Below are positions 31,986 to 40,255 of a DNA stretch of 64,000 bases, piece by piece. The notes under the pieces are model-generated. The model was not told where the DNA came from and did no database searches. It was given only the letters and a program-made list of their open reading frames with translations. This stretch comes from CALAED01 sp036555725 (GTDB lineage Bacteria > Actinomycetota > Actinomycetes > Streptosporangiales > Streptosporangiaceae). Made by a program: the position numbers and the translations under genes. Position 1 is the stretch's first letter. Every line of letters starts with the position of its first letter. The stretch is taken from contig DATBKU010000130.1 of the NCBI GenBank assembly GCA_036555725.1, positions 337,965-401,964 of the forward strand, given 5' to 3'.

Positions 31986-32912
31986 ATGCGTCGTCGTTCA
32001 GTGCTCAACATGCTGAAACCGGCCATGGTGCCATTCGTGGTCATCGCCATGGTGACGGCCTTGACGGGGTCGGCGGCGGCCGCCGCGAAGCGTACCGATC
32101 TGATCGTCTTGCCGGGGGCGACCTCGGCGGAGGGCATCGCCGCCGGCCGAGGCACCACCTTCTACGCGGGGGATCTCTTTGCCGGCGACATCTTCCGCGG
32201 CGACATCAAGCGCGGCACGGCCGAGCCGTTCATCGACGCGCCGGCCGGCCGCATGGCGGTCGGCATGAAGGCGGACGTCCGCGACGGGCTGCTCTTCGTC
32301 GCCGGTGGCAGCGGACATCTGTACGTGTACGACCTGCGCACCAAGGCCACCGTGGCCGATTACACGGTCGGCGACCCGGCCACGTCGTTCGTCAATGATG
32401 TGGCCCTCACCAAGCGCGGCGCCTGGTTCACCGACTCGCTGCAGCCGCAGCTGTACTTCGTGCCGCTCGATCGACACGGGCACCCGGGGACGCTGCGCGT
32501 GCTGACGCTCAGCGGGCCCGCGGCGACGCACACCGGGGGGTTCGATCTGAACGGCATCCAGGCGACGCCCGACGGAAAGACGCTGCTGGTGGCGCACACC
32601 GGCAATAACGCGATCTACAAGGTCGACCCGGCGACCGGGGCCAGCACGCACGTCGTCGACATCACCGGGCCCGACGGCATGGTGCTCCGGGGCCACCTAC
32701 TGTGGGTCGTCCACACGAACATGGTGACCCGCCTGCGGCTGAGCCCCGGCCTGAACTCCGCCGTCGTCGAGGAGGACATCAACAGCAACCTGTTCGAGAC
32801 GCCGTCGACCGCCGCCCTCTTCGGCCATGTGCTCGGCGTGGTGAACGCCAAGTTCGATACGGGCAACCCACCCACGGCCGACCAGTACGAGGTGGTCGTC
32901 GTCCACGCATAA
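31986..32912 (+). CDS. Secreted SMP-30/NHL-like beta-propeller protein
   Basis: 308 residues from the ATG at 31986 with AGAGGAGGA upstream. A signal peptide (MLKPAMVPFVVIAMVTALTGSAAAA, about 9-33) is followed by repeated propeller blades: GIAAGRGTTFYAGDLFAGDIFRGD, FVNDVALTKRGAWFTDS, LNGIQATPDGKTLLVAHTGNNAIYKVD and DGMVLRGHLLWVVHTNMVTRL. This is the layout of SMP-30/gluconolactonase-like and superoxide-dismutase-associated exported propellers of actinobacteria. It could be an esterase/lactonase or only a binding protein; the metal ligands of true SMP-30 cannot be assigned with confidence. It lies 89 bp behind the GH59 gene. Confidence 0.82.
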   Translation: MRRRSVLNMLKPAMVPFVVIAMVTALTGSAAAAAKRTDLIVLPGATSAEGIAAGRGTTFYAGDLFAGDIFRGDIKRGTAEPFIDAPAGRMAVGMKADVRDGLLFVAGGSGHLYVYDLRTKATVADYTVGDPATSFVNDVALTKRGAWFTDSLQPQLYFVPLDRHGHPGTLRVLTLSGPAATHTGGFDLNGIQATPDGKTLLVAHTGNNAIYKVDPATGASTHVVDITGPDGMVLRGHLLWVVHTNMVTRLRLSPGLNSAVVEEDINSNLFETPSTAALFGHVLGVVNAKFDTGNPPTADQYEVVVVHA

Positions 32913-32938
32913 GCGAATAAGTCGTACGAAATCAGGGC

Positions 32939-33187
32939 TCAGGGCCAGCGGATCGTCGCGCCCTCCGCCGGGACGTGGTACGGGATATACGCGACCGTGG
33001 TGTAGCCGTCGTCGTGGCAGTCTCTGCAGAGGTACGTACGGTGGCCGCGCAGGCCGTGGCCGCGCTCGAGACACGGCGGACACTGGCACGGCGACCAGCC
33101 CACGATCGTCTGGCCCGCCCGCAGCTCGTGCCCCCGGGGACACACCTCGGGGGCACGCTCCACGCTCCGCTCCTTGATGGTTGTCAT
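32939..33187 (-). CDS. Small cysteine-rich putative zinc-ribbon protein
   Basis: 82 residues. Cysteines and histidines are grouped as CPRGH, then CQCPPC, HGLRGH and CRDCH, a pattern suited to one or two zinc-binding knuckles. No signal peptide. The ATG at 33187 is followed by ordinary high-GC codon use. It is convergent with the beta-propeller gene, with 26 bp between the stops. Function unknown; a family of such short proteins is common in actinobacteria. Confidence 0.7.
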   Translation of the reverse strand: MTTIKERSVERAPEVCPRGHELRAGQTIVGWSPCQCPPCLERGHGLRGHRTYLCRDCHDDGYTTVAYIPYHVPAEGATIRWP

Positions 33188-33355
33188 GGCCGCGGCACCC
33201 CTTCCGCTTCTCCACCAACGCTACGCCGTACGCGCCGATGTTCGGGAGGGGAGAATCGAATTTCTTCGCGAACGACCTGTAAGCGGGACGGACCGGTTCG
33301 AATGCGGTTCTAGAATGCGGTACGACTCGATGGGTCCGGCGGACAGGAGACACAG

Positions 33356-34486
33356 ATGGACGCGCAGGACTTCGGCGACGTGCTGGCGGCCGTCCGAGCG
33401 TTCGTACGGGACCAGGTGATCCCGCGCGAGGACGAGATCGAGGAAACCGACGAGATCCCGGCCGACCTGCGCGAGACCGCCAAGCGCATGGGCCTGTTCG
33501 GCTACGCGCTCCCGGAGGCGTACGGCGGGCTCGGCCTCAACCTGAGTGAAGAGGTACGGCTGGCGTTCGAGCTCGGATACGCCTGTCCCGCCTTCCGGTC
33601 GATGTTCGGTACCAGCAACGGCATCGCCGGCCAGGTGCTCGTCAACTCGGGCACGCCCGAACAGCGGGACGCCTGGCTGCCCAGGCTGGCCGGCGGCGAG
33701 GTCGTCGGCGCGTTCGCGCTCACCGAGGCCGAGGCGGGCTCGGACCCGAGCACTCTGACCACGACGGCGACCAAAGACGGCGACGACTACATCATCAGCG
33801 GCGCGAAGCGGTTCATCACGAACGCGCCCGAGGCCGACGTGTTCATGGTCTTCGCCCGTACGGGCGGGTCCGGCTCCCGCGGGATCTCCACGTTCCTCGT
33901 CGAGAAGGGCAGCCCGGGCCTGAAGGTCGGCCCGCCCGACGTCAAGATGGGGCAGCGCGGCGCGCACACCGCGGAGGTCTTCTTCGACGGCGTCCGCGTG
34001 CCCGCGGCCAACCTGATCGGCGCGGAGGGCTCCGGCTTCCGTACGGCCATGGCCTCGCTCGCGCACGGCCGGGTGAGCATCGCCGCGGTCTGCGTCGGGC
34101 TCGCCCAGCGGCTGCTCGACGAGACGGTCCAGTACGCCAGGGACCGATCGCAGGGCGGCCACAAGATCGGCGAGTACCAGTTGGTGCAGGGCCTGATCGC
34201 CGATTCCCAGACCGAGCTGTACGCCGGCCGCGCGATGGTGCTCGAGGCCGCCCGGGCCTACGACGCGGGCGAGGACACCAAGCTCGGCCCGTCCTGCGCG
34301 AAGTACTTCTGCTCGGAGATGCTCGGCCGGGTCGCCGACCGGGCCGTCCAGGTCTTCGGCGGCATGGGCTACATGCGGGGCGTGCCGGTCGAGCGGTTCT
34401 ACCGGGACGCGCGGCTGTTCCGCATCTACGAGGGCACCAGCCAGATCCAGCAGCTCGTCATCGCCCGCCGCCTGCTCAGCGCGTAA
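33356..34486 (+). CDS. Acyl-CoA dehydrogenase
   Basis: 376 residues, full length. FAD-binding signatures include GAFALTEAEAGSDPSTLTTTA (about 117-137) and the conserved GGMGYMRGVPVERFYRDARLFRIYEGTSQIQQLVIARRLL at the end, where the Glu of YEGT is the usual catalytic base. It oxidises acyl-CoA to 2-enoyl-CoA and passes electrons to electron-transfer flavoprotein. The chain-length preference is unknown. The start has AGGAGA nine bases upstream. Confidence 0.94.
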   Translation: MDAQDFGDVLAAVRAFVRDQVIPREDEIEETDEIPADLRETAKRMGLFGYALPEAYGGLGLNLSEEVRLAFELGYACPAFRSMFGTSNGIAGQVLVNSGTPEQRDAWLPRLAGGEVVGAFALTEAEAGSDPSTLTTTATKDGDDYIISGAKRFITNAPEADVFMVFARTGGSGSRGISTFLVEKGSPGLKVGPPDVKMGQRGAHTAEVFFDGVRVPAANLIGAEGSGFRTAMASLAHGRVSIAAVCVGLAQRLLDETVQYARDRSQGGHKIGEYQLVQGLIADSQTELYAGRAMVLEAARAYDAGEDTKLGPSCAKYFCSEMLGRVADRAVQVFGGMGYMRGVPVERFYRDARLFRIYEGTSQIQQLVIARRLLSA

Positions 34487-34541
34487 CCCGTTTCGCATCG
34501 GGGGCCGAGGTTGGGTATGGTTACCTCGCGCTTCGAACCCG

Positions 34542-34617
34542 GCCCCGTTAGCTCAGTCGGCAGAGCGTCTCCATGGTAAGGAGAAGGTCTACGGTTCGAT
34601 TCCGTAACGGGGCTCCA
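34542..34617 (+). tRNA. tRNA-Thr (anticodon GGT)
   Basis: 76 nt with encoded CCA. GCCCCGT pairs with ACGGGGC, the anticodon stem TCTCC/GGAGA encloses ATGGTAA (GGT), and the T arm has GGTTCGATTCC. Confidence 0.97.
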
Positions 34618-34655
34618 GTATTCTGGCAATCCGATCGTTCACCCGATCGCCGCTC

Positions 34656-34729
34656 GGCGGAGTAGCTCAGTCAGGCAGAGCAAGCGGCTCATAATCGCTG
34701 TGTCGCCGGTTCAAGTCCGGCCTCCGCTA
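34656..34729 (+). tRNA. tRNA-Met (elongator, anticodon CAT)
   Basis: 74 nt without an encoded CCA (CTA follows the discriminator A). GGCGGAG pairs with CTCCGCT (one G-T at the end), and the anticodon loop is CTCATAA. The first acceptor pair is present, unlike the usual bacterial initiator, so it is assigned as elongator. The tRNA-Thr/tRNA-Met/rpmG order is common in actinobacteria. Confidence 0.95.
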
Positions 34730-34767
34730 CTACCTGGCCGTACGCCTTCCGACGTACGGCGAGGTAG
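34730..34767 (+). terminator. Hairpin behind tRNA-Met
   Basis: CTACCT-G-GCCGTACG and CGTACGGC-G-AGGTAG form a 14-pair stem with one mismatch and an 8-nt loop, followed by GTTGTCCATTT. It probably ends the tRNA transcript just before rpmG. Confidence 0.65.
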
Positions 34768-34803
34768 GTTGTCCATTTCCCTAGCCAAGAAAGGCACTCC
34801 CTC

Positions 34804-34968
34804 GTGGCTGCCACCGACGTACGGCCGAAGATCACGCTGGCCTGCCAGGAGTGCAAGCACCGCAACTACATCACGCGGAAGAACCGGCGTAACGACCCCG
34901 ACCGGCTCGAACTGAAGAAGTACTGCCCCAACTGTAGGTGCCATCGTCCCCACCGCGAGACCCGCTGA
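34804..34968 (+). CDS. rpmG: 50S ribosomal protein L33, zinc-binding type
   Basis: 54 residues from a GTG with AAGAAAGG upstream. It is a small protein of the large subunit. Two CxxC pairs (Cys14-Cys17 and Cys41-Cys44) make this the zinc-ribbon ('C+') form. The C-terminus reads CPNCRCHRPHRETR, with an extra Cys46 where I would expect Thr in most actinobacterial L33. The segment just downstream (34972-35042) is a degenerate copy of this gene's 3' end. Confidence 0.95.
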   Translation: MAATDVRPKITLACQECKHRNYITRKNRRNDPDRLELKKYCPNCRCHRPHRETR

Positions 34969-34971
34969 GCT

Positions 34972-35042
34972 GGAAGCAGTACTGCCCCGCTGTGCTGGTC
35001 GGGTTGGGCAGGTGCCATCGCCCCCACTGCGAGACCCGCTAG
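34972..35042 (+). pseudogene. Degenerate tandem copy of the rpmG 3' end
   Basis: GGAAGCAGTACTGCCCC repeats rpmG's GAAGAAGTACTGCCCC. AGGTGCCATCGCCCCCACTG plus CGAGACCCGCTAG repeats the last 33 bases of rpmG with few changes. About 16 extra bases (near 34992-35009) separate the two blocks. Translated in the matching frames it would end RCHRPHCETR and stop. It lacks the first three quarters of the gene and any start, so it is a non-coding remnant of a short tandem duplication. Confidence 0.8.
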
Positions 35043-35091
35043 GCCCAAGGCCGCCCGGGACGACTGAACGTCGTTCTGTTACGGTCTCGTC

Positions 35092-35535
35092 ATGCCACTG
35101 AACCGGGACTACATCGGGCACACGTTCCCCCCCACGGAGCCGTACGAGGTCAGCCGGGTCAAGATCCGGGAGTTCGCCGACGCGATCGGCGACGCCAACC
35201 CCGTCTACCGAGACCGGGAGGCCGCGAAGGCCGCCGGTCATCCCGACGTGGTGGCGCCGCCGACCTTTCCGATCGTCTTCACAATGGGCGGTGCGGCACT
35301 CGCGGGCGCGGACCTCGGGGTGAACTACGCCATGGTCGTCCACGGCGAGCAGCGGTTCGAGTACACCCGTCCCGTCCGCGCCGGCGACACCGTGGTCTGC
35401 CAATCGACGATCAACGACATCCGCGCGGCCGGGCGCAATGAGCTGATGACGATCCAGACCGAGGTCAAGACCGTCGAGGGCGAGCACGTCTGCACTGCGT
35501 ACAACACCCTCGTGGAGCGGGGAGGCGCGGCATGA
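35092..35535 (+). CDS. MaoC-like (3R)-hydroxyacyl dehydratase subunit, HadA/HadC-like
   Basis: 147 residues with an N-terminal-type MaoC hotdog fold: PYEVSRVKIREFADAIGDANPVYRDREAAKAAGHPDVVAPPTFPIV, then GEQRFEYTRPVRAGDTVVCQSTI. In mycobacteria the HadA/HadC halves lack the catalytic Asp-His pair and partner with HadB to dehydrate 3-hydroxyacyl chains in fatty-acid elongation. It overlaps the following hadB-like gene by four bases (ATGA), so they are made together. The order rpmG, hadA-like, hadB-like, murB is conserved in many actinobacteria. Confidence 0.9.
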   Translation: MPLNRDYIGHTFPPTEPYEVSRVKIREFADAIGDANPVYRDREAAKAAGHPDVVAPPTFPIVFTMGGAALAGADLGVNYAMVVHGEQRFEYTRPVRAGDTVVCQSTINDIRAAGRNELMTIQTEVKTVEGEHVCTAYNTLVERGGAA

Positions 35536-35957
35536 GCGCGCGGATCAAGTACGACGAGGTCGAGGTCGGCGCCGAGATCCCCGCGCAGACCTACCCGATC
35601 GACCGGGGCAACCTGGTGCGGTACGCCGGGGCGTCGGGCGACTTCAACCCGATCCACTGGCGCGAGAGCTTCGCCAAGGCCGTCGGCCTGCCCGACGTGA
35701 TCGCGCACGGCATGTTCACCATGGCCGAGGCGGGCCGGTACATCACCGACTGGGTCGGCGACCCCGGTGCCCTGGTCGACTACGGCGTCCGGTTCTCCGG
35801 CATGGTCGTCGTGCCCGACGAGGGCGGCAACGAGCTCGAGGTCAGCGGCGTCGTCGAGCAGAAGCTCGACGACAACAAGGTCGTGGTCGCACTGACCGCC
35901 CGCGCACAGGGCGAGAAGGTGCTCACGCGGGCCAAGGCGACGGTCCGGCTCGCCTAA
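35532..35957 (+). CDS. MaoC-like (3R)-hydroxyacyl dehydratase catalytic subunit, HadB-like
   Basis: 141 residues. The hydratase-2 motif is intact: GDFNPIHWRESFAKAVGLPDVIAHGMFTMAEAGRYI, with the catalytic Asp (GDFNPIH) and His at about residues 36-41. It is therefore the active half of the heterodimer with the gene just upstream. It probably acts on acyl-ACP or acyl-CoA 3-hydroxy intermediates in the cytoplasm. The stop lies 3 bp before the GTG cluster of murB. Confidence 0.91.
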   Translation: MSARIKYDEVEVGAEIPAQTYPIDRGNLVRYAGASGDFNPIHWRESFAKAVGLPDVIAHGMFTMAEAGRYITDWVGDPGALVDYGVRFSGMVVVPDEGGNELEVSGVVEQKLDDNKVVVALTARAQGEKVLTRAKATVRLA

Positions 35958-35960
35958 CCT

Positions 35961-37016
35961 GTGGTGGTGCTCGCTGAACAGGTAACGCTCGCCGCGTACA
36001 CGACCCTGCGGCTCGGCGGCCCGGCACGCCGCTTCGTCGAGGCGGCCACCACCGAGGAACTGGTCGGCGAGATCCGCGCGGCCGACCGGCGCGGCCAGCC
36101 CGTGCTGGTGCTCGGCGGCGGCAGCAACCTGGTCATCTCCGACGACGGCTTCGCCGGTACGGTCGTGCACGTCGCCACGCGCGGCGTCGACCTGCTGGGC
36201 AAGGGGGTGCTGCGGGCTCAGGCGGGTGAGGACTGGGAGCCGTTCGTCGAACGCTGCGTCGACGACGGGCTGGCCGGGGTCGAGTGCCTATCCGGCATCC
36301 CCGGTCGCCTCGGCGCCACCCCCATCCAGAACGTCGGCGCCTATGGACAGGACGTCAGCGAGACGATCACCGAGGTCCGGCTGTACGACCGTACGGCCGG
36401 CTCGATCGTCACCCTCGACCGCGAGGCGTGCGGGTTCACCTACCGCAACAGCGTCTTCAAGGGCTCGGACCGGTACGTCGTGCTCGCCGTCACCTTCGCC
36501 CTGGAGGAGTCGGGCGAATCGGCGCCGATCCGGTACGCCGAGCTGGCCCGCGCCCTCGGCGTCGAGGTCGGCGCCCGTGTGCCGCTCAAGGACGCCCGCG
36601 ATGCCGTACTGGAGCTGCGCCGCGGCAAGGGCATGGTCATCGACCCAGCCGACCCCGACACGCGCAGCGCCGGCTCGTTCTTCACCAACCCGATCCTCGA
36701 CTCCGATCAGCTCACCGGCCTGGAGAAACGCGTCGCCGAGCGGCTCGGCCCGGACGCCCGCTTCCCGCGCTACGCCGAGGCCGGCGGCCGCACGAAGACC
36801 TCCGCGGCCTGGTTGATCGAACGCGCCGGCTTTGCGAAGGGCCACCGCCGCGGGCCGGTACGGATATCCACGAAGCACACCCTCGCGCTGACCAACCCCG
36901 ACTCGGCGCGCACCGCCGATCTCCTGGAGCTGGCCAGGGAGGTACGCGACGGAGTACGCGCCGCCTTCGGGGTCGAGTTGGTCAACGAGCCGGTCTTCGT
37001 CGGCGTCCACCTCTGA
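35961..37016 (+). CDS. murB: UDP-N-acetylenolpyruvoylglucosamine reductase
   Basis: 351 residues; GTGs at 35961, 35964 and 35967 are all in frame. The FAD-binding PCMH domain is seen in TTLRLGGPARRFVEAATTEEL, PVLVLGGGSNLVISDDGF, GVECLSGIPGRLGATPIQNVGAYGQDVSETI and FTYRNSVFK. The C-terminal MurB domain has RSAGSFFTNPIL, whose Ser is the usual proton donor, and ASWLIERAGFAKG-like AAWLIERAGFAKGH. It makes UDP-MurNAc with NADPH for peptidoglycan. It is placed just behind the hadAB-like pair. The 150 bp after it are extremely GC-rich with no clean terminator. Confidence 0.95.
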   Translation: MVVLAEQVTLAAYTTLRLGGPARRFVEAATTEELVGEIRAADRRGQPVLVLGGGSNLVISDDGFAGTVVHVATRGVDLLGKGVLRAQAGEDWEPFVERCVDDGLAGVECLSGIPGRLGATPIQNVGAYGQDVSETITEVRLYDRTAGSIVTLDREACGFTYRNSVFKGSDRYVVLAVTFALEESGESAPIRYAELARALGVEVGARVPLKDARDAVLELRRGKGMVIDPADPDTRSAGSFFTNPILDSDQLTGLEKRVAERLGPDARFPRYAEAGGRTKTSAAWLIERAGFAKGHRRGPVRISTKHTLALTNPDSARTADLLELAREVRDGVRAAFGVELVNEPVFVGVHL

Positions 37017-37166
37017 CGCCCGGCCCGCCCGCCCGCGCCTCCGGCCCAGCCCGTCCAGCGCCTCGCCGCCGTTGCGCCTCGCCGAGCCGCGCCCACGGCT
37101 CAGCCCGTACGGCGCCGCGCCGCCCCGCCCGCGGCCCGGCGCGTACGCCGGCCTGGACCGGGCGGG

Positions 37167-38075
37167 TCACATCGCCGCCCGAGTCTTGACCAGGCCTTCA
37201 CGGTAGCCCGAGATCGACGGGCGCCAGCCCAGCTCGGCCTTGGCCTTCTCGGTCGACAGCCGCATCGTCGTCTTGGTCATGAGCGAGCCCGCCAGCGGCG
37301 CCACCATCCGGACCAGCCAGCCGGGCGCCGTCCGCGGTTGCGGCACGTCGAAGACGCGGGCCAGCTCGGCGATCATGTCTATCCATGTCGCCGCCTCGTC
37401 GTCGGCGATGTTGTACGCCTCGCCGCCGCGGCCTTTCGTCAGTGCCGCTACCGTGGCCGTCGCCGCGTCCTCGATGTAGATCCAGGGGGCGATCCCGCCG
37501 CGCGCGACCGGCAGCCGCCGCTTGCGCAGTGCGTCGAGCATGCCCTCGACCGACCCCGGCCCGTAGAAGCTGCCGTAGCGCAGCGAGATGCCCTCGATGC
37601 CGCCGGCCGTGAAGATCAGCTCCTCCGACCGCCTCATCGCCTCCACGGTCTTGCGGAACGGTCCTTCGGCCGCCCCGAACGGAACGTCCTCGGTCAGCGG
37701 CTTCGTCCCGTGGTCGTAGTAGCCGTACCCACCGAAGTAGGCCTGGCTGACGAACCGATGGGCGCCTACGGCCCGTGCGGCGACCAGCAGGTTGGCCGTG
37801 CCCTCGGTGCGCAGCGCGTTGGTGGTCGCCATCAGGCCTTCGCGCGTCGGCACCTTCTTCAGCGCGGTCAGCTGGCTTATCACGGCGTCGGCGGCGAGGC
37901 CGTCGACGGCGGCGAGCAGGGCCGTACGGTCCATGGCGTCGGCCACGACCGTAGTCGCGCCGGGAACCTCGCGATTCGAGCGGGACAGGGCGTACACCTC
38001 GTGCCCCTCGTCGGTCAGCTTGCGTACGAGCGGACGGCCGATCGCGCCGGTCGCGCCCGCCACGAGAACCTTCAT
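37167..38075 (-). CDS. NAD(P)-dependent epimerase/dehydratase (extended SDR-like)
   Basis: 302 residues from the ATG at 38075 (GAGGAG upstream; a GTG three bases earlier is less likely). The Rossmann start MKVLVAGATGAIGRPLVRKLTDEGHEVYAL carries the GxxGxxG motif of extended short-chain dehydrogenases. There is no ordinary YxxxK: the region reads QAYFGGYGYYDHG, so catalysis may be atypical. LRYGSFYGPG and the C-terminal LGWRPSISGYREGL agree with nucleotide-sugar epimerase relatives. The substrate is unknown. A palindrome TGTGACGT...ACGTCACA lies 53 bp upstream. Confidence 0.85.
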   Translation of the reverse strand: MKVLVAGATGAIGRPLVRKLTDEGHEVYALSRSNREVPGATTVVADAMDRTALLAAVDGLAADAVISQLTALKKVPTREGLMATTNALRTEGTANLLVAARAVGAHRFVSQAYFGGYGYYDHGTKPLTEDVPFGAAEGPFRKTVEAMRRSEELIFTAGGIEGISLRYGSFYGPGSVEGMLDALRKRRLPVARGGIAPWIYIEDAATATVAALTKGRGGEAYNIADDEAATWIDMIAELARVFDVPQPRTAPGWLVRMVAPLAGSLMTKTTMRLSTEKAKAELGWRPSISGYREGLVKTRAAM

Positions 38076-38127
38076 CACGGTCTCCTCTTCTTGGTTTCTC
38101 GCCCTTCACGACGGGCGGCGCGCCCGC

Positions 38128-38152
38128 GGTGTGACGTGCCGTACGTCACACC
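38128..38152. promoter_or_regulatory. Palindromic operator candidate upstream of the epimerase gene
   Basis: GGTGTGACGT (38128-38137) and ACGTCACACC (38143-38152) are perfect inverted repeats around GCCGT. A third half-site AGTGTGACGT follows at 38161-38170. This looks like the binding site of a dimeric regulator with an extra half-site. The regulator is not identifiable. Confidence 0.6.
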
Positions 38153-38220
38153 CGACCCCGAGTGTGACGTGATCTACATGCCCGGCCGCATTACTCATGA
38201 CCGGCACTTTTGGTAGCGTT

Positions 38221-38405
38221 GATCACGTCGAAGGGGAGTAGTCCCAATCGCGTGGGTCGACATGCTGGCGGGCTGTCCCGCCCGGCCCCGAGAGCCCGGC
38301 CGGTAGCGCATAACGGTTTGGGCGGACGAGACCTTCGGCCTGGCTGAACATGCCCGGGCCGAGGTCGCGAACCCCACCTCCGCTCGGAGATACGAGCGGA
38401 AGGAC
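38221..38405 (+). ncRNA. yybP-ykoY manganese riboswitch
   Basis: Both signature loops of the class are present: AAGGGGAGTAG at 38231-38241 and ACGAGACCTTCGGC at 38326-38339, the latter closing a hairpin with GGCCGAGGTC at 38358-38367. A TAGCGT -10-like box at 38214-38219 would start the RNA just upstream. Downstream, CCGCTCG/CGAGCGG (38380-38399) abuts the GGAAGGA ribosome site, a possible translational switch. The regulated gene is a GDT1/UPF0016 transporter, a known partner of this riboswitch. Confidence 0.85.
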
Positions 38406-38409
38406 ACCT

Positions 38410-39000
38410 GTGTCGGCATTGATCCTCAGCCTCGCCGTGATCTTCGTGGCTGAGCTTGGCGACAAGAGCCAGCTCATGGCCATGACCTTCGCGACACGCT
38501 TTCGTGCACTTCCGGTGCTGGCCGGCATCACCGCCGCCACCGCGGTTGTGCACCTGGCGAGCGTGCTGCTGGGGGCCGTGCTGGGCGCGGCACTGCCGAC
38601 CGGGCCGATCTCGATCCTCGGCGGGCTGGCGTTCCTCGGCTTCGCGCTGTGGACGCTGCGCGGCGACGAGCTGACCCCCGAGGAGCGGCGGCGGGCCGCC
38701 GCGTCGTCGCGAGCGGCGATGATCGCCGTGGGTACCGCGTTCTTCCTCGCCGAGCTGGGTGACAAGACGATGCTGGCCACGGTCACGCTGGCCGCCGGCC
38801 ATGGTGGGGTGGCCGGCCTGATCGGGGTCTGGATTGGCTCGACCGTCGGCATGGTGGCGGCGGATGCTCTGGCCATCGCCATCGGACAGGCGCTGGGCCG
38901 GCGGCTCCCGGAACGACTCATCAGGTTCGCCGCCACGGCGGCCTTCGTGATCTTCGGCGTCATCCTCATCGTCGACGGGGTCCACATCATCCTCGCCTAA
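38410..39000 (+). CDS. GDT1/UPF0016-family membrane transporter (probable manganese exporter)
   Basis: 196 residues from a GTG with GGAAGGA upstream. Six predicted helices are arranged as two repeats, each with the family motif ExGD(K/R)(T/S): VAELGDKSQL (about 13-22) and LAELGDKTML (about 115-124). Bacterial members export manganese (MneA type) and eukaryotic ones move Mn/Ca/H. The yybP-ykoY riboswitch just upstream supports manganese and would turn the gene on when Mn is high. It is convergent with the adenosine deaminase gene. Confidence 0.93.
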   Translation: MSALILSLAVIFVAELGDKSQLMAMTFATRFRALPVLAGITAATAVVHLASVLLGAVLGAALPTGPISILGGLAFLGFALWTLRGDELTPEERRRAAASSRAAMIAVGTAFFLAELGDKTMLATVTLAAGHGGVAGLIGVWIGSTVGMVAADALAIAIGQALGRRLPERLIRFAATAAFVIFGVILIVDGVHIILA

Positions 39001-39042
39001 CGGGACCTAATGGGAGCTGCCGGGCCCGTCCGAAAGAGCTGG

Positions 39043-40062
39043 TCACGCGGGCCGGGCGAGCCAGGCGTCGATGTCGTCGAGCAATTCCTTCTGGACGGCC
39101 TCTGGGGCGGCCGAGCCGCGGACGGAGGTGCGGGCCAACTCCGCCAGCTCGGCGTCGGTGCAGTCCTGCGCCGTACGCGCCAGCTCGTACTGCCGTACCA
39201 GCCGCGCCCCGAACAGCAGCGGGTCGTCGGCGCCCAGCGCGATCTGCACCCCGGCGTCGAACAGCCGCCGCAACGGCACGTCGCGCGCCGTGGGGAAGAC
39301 CCCGAGGCTCACGTTGGAGGCCGGGCAGACCTCGAGCGGCACACCCCGGGCGGCGAGCGTCTCCACGAGGGCGGCGTCGCCGGCCGCGTGCACGCCATGC
39401 CCGATCCGGTCCGCGCCGAGCGCGTCGAGGCAGGCCCGCACGCTGGCCGGGCCGAGTAGCTCGCCGCCGTGCGGCAGGGACAGCAGGCCGCCGCGCTTGG
39501 CGATCCGGAACGCGCCGTCGAAGTCGAGTGCCCGGCCGCGCCGCTCGTCGTTGGACAGGCCGAACCCGACGACGCCGGCATCGGTGTACCGGACCGCGAG
39601 CCGGGCCAGAGTCTTGGCGTCGAGCGGATGCTTCGTACGGTTCGCGGCGATGATCACGCCGATGCCCACCCCGGTCGCCGCCGCGGCCGAGCGGGCGGCG
39701 TCCAGCACCAGCTCCACCGTGGGGGTGAGCCCGCCGAACCGCCCGGCGTAACCCATGGGATCGACTTGGATCTCCAGCCACCTCGACCCCTCGGCGGCCT
39801 CGTCCGCCGCCGTCTCGTACAACAGCCGCCGCAGATCTCCGGGCTCGCGCAGTACCGAACGCGCGATGTCGTACAACCGCTGGAACCGGAACCACCCGCG
39901 CTCGTCCGTCGCGCGCAGCCGCGGCGGCCAGTCGTCGACCAGTGCGTCCGGCAGGTGTACGCGGTACTTGCGAGCGAGCTCGACCAGCGTGCTGTGCCGC
40001 ATCGCACCCGTGAAGTGCAGATGCAGGTGGGCCTTCGGGAGCGCGACGAGCGGACGAACCAT
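39043..40062 (-). CDS. Adenosine deaminase family protein
   Basis: 339 residues from the ATG at 40062 (MVRPLVALPKAHLHLHFTGA). Zinc and catalytic landmarks of the family are in place: HLHLH near residues 12-16, SLPHGGELLG, RIGHGVHA, CPASNVSLG and the terminal Asp pair in ALGADDPLLF. It deaminates adenosine to inosine in purine salvage, though some relatives act on other bases such as adenine or futalosine derivatives. The usual Glu beside the zinc His is conserved (HGGE). It is convergent with the GDT1 gene, with 42 bp between the stops. Confidence 0.92.
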   Translation of the reverse strand: MVRPLVALPKAHLHLHFTGAMRHSTLVELARKYRVHLPDALVDDWPPRLRATDERGWFRFQRLYDIARSVLREPGDLRRLLYETAADEAAEGSRWLEIQVDPMGYAGRFGGLTPTVELVLDAARSAAAATGVGIGVIIAANRTKHPLDAKTLARLAVRYTDAGVVGFGLSNDERRGRALDFDGAFRIAKRGGLLSLPHGGELLGPASVRACLDALGADRIGHGVHAAGDAALVETLAARGVPLEVCPASNVSLGVFPTARDVPLRRLFDAGVQIALGADDPLLFGARLVRQYELARTAQDCTDAELAELARTSVRGSAAPEAVQKELLDDIDAWLARPA

Positions 40063-40255
40063 GACGCCATGGTGCCGGACGACGGCCGCGGGTACCCGCC
40101 GCACCCTGAGCCCGCATAAGTTTCCGCAGCTCATCGAACACGCCGTACAAGACTGCCAGTCCACTAAAGAAATTCGGAACTTCCATGCAACCCTCCGCCG
40201 GGGTCGCGCGTAACTGAGGGGCGCGAGAGTTCACAAGGGAAGAAGGGATAGACGG

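Noticed and set aside
37017..37166. Repeat or CRISPR-like array after murB
   Set aside because: Only irregular GC-rich short words; no regular repeat length or spacers.
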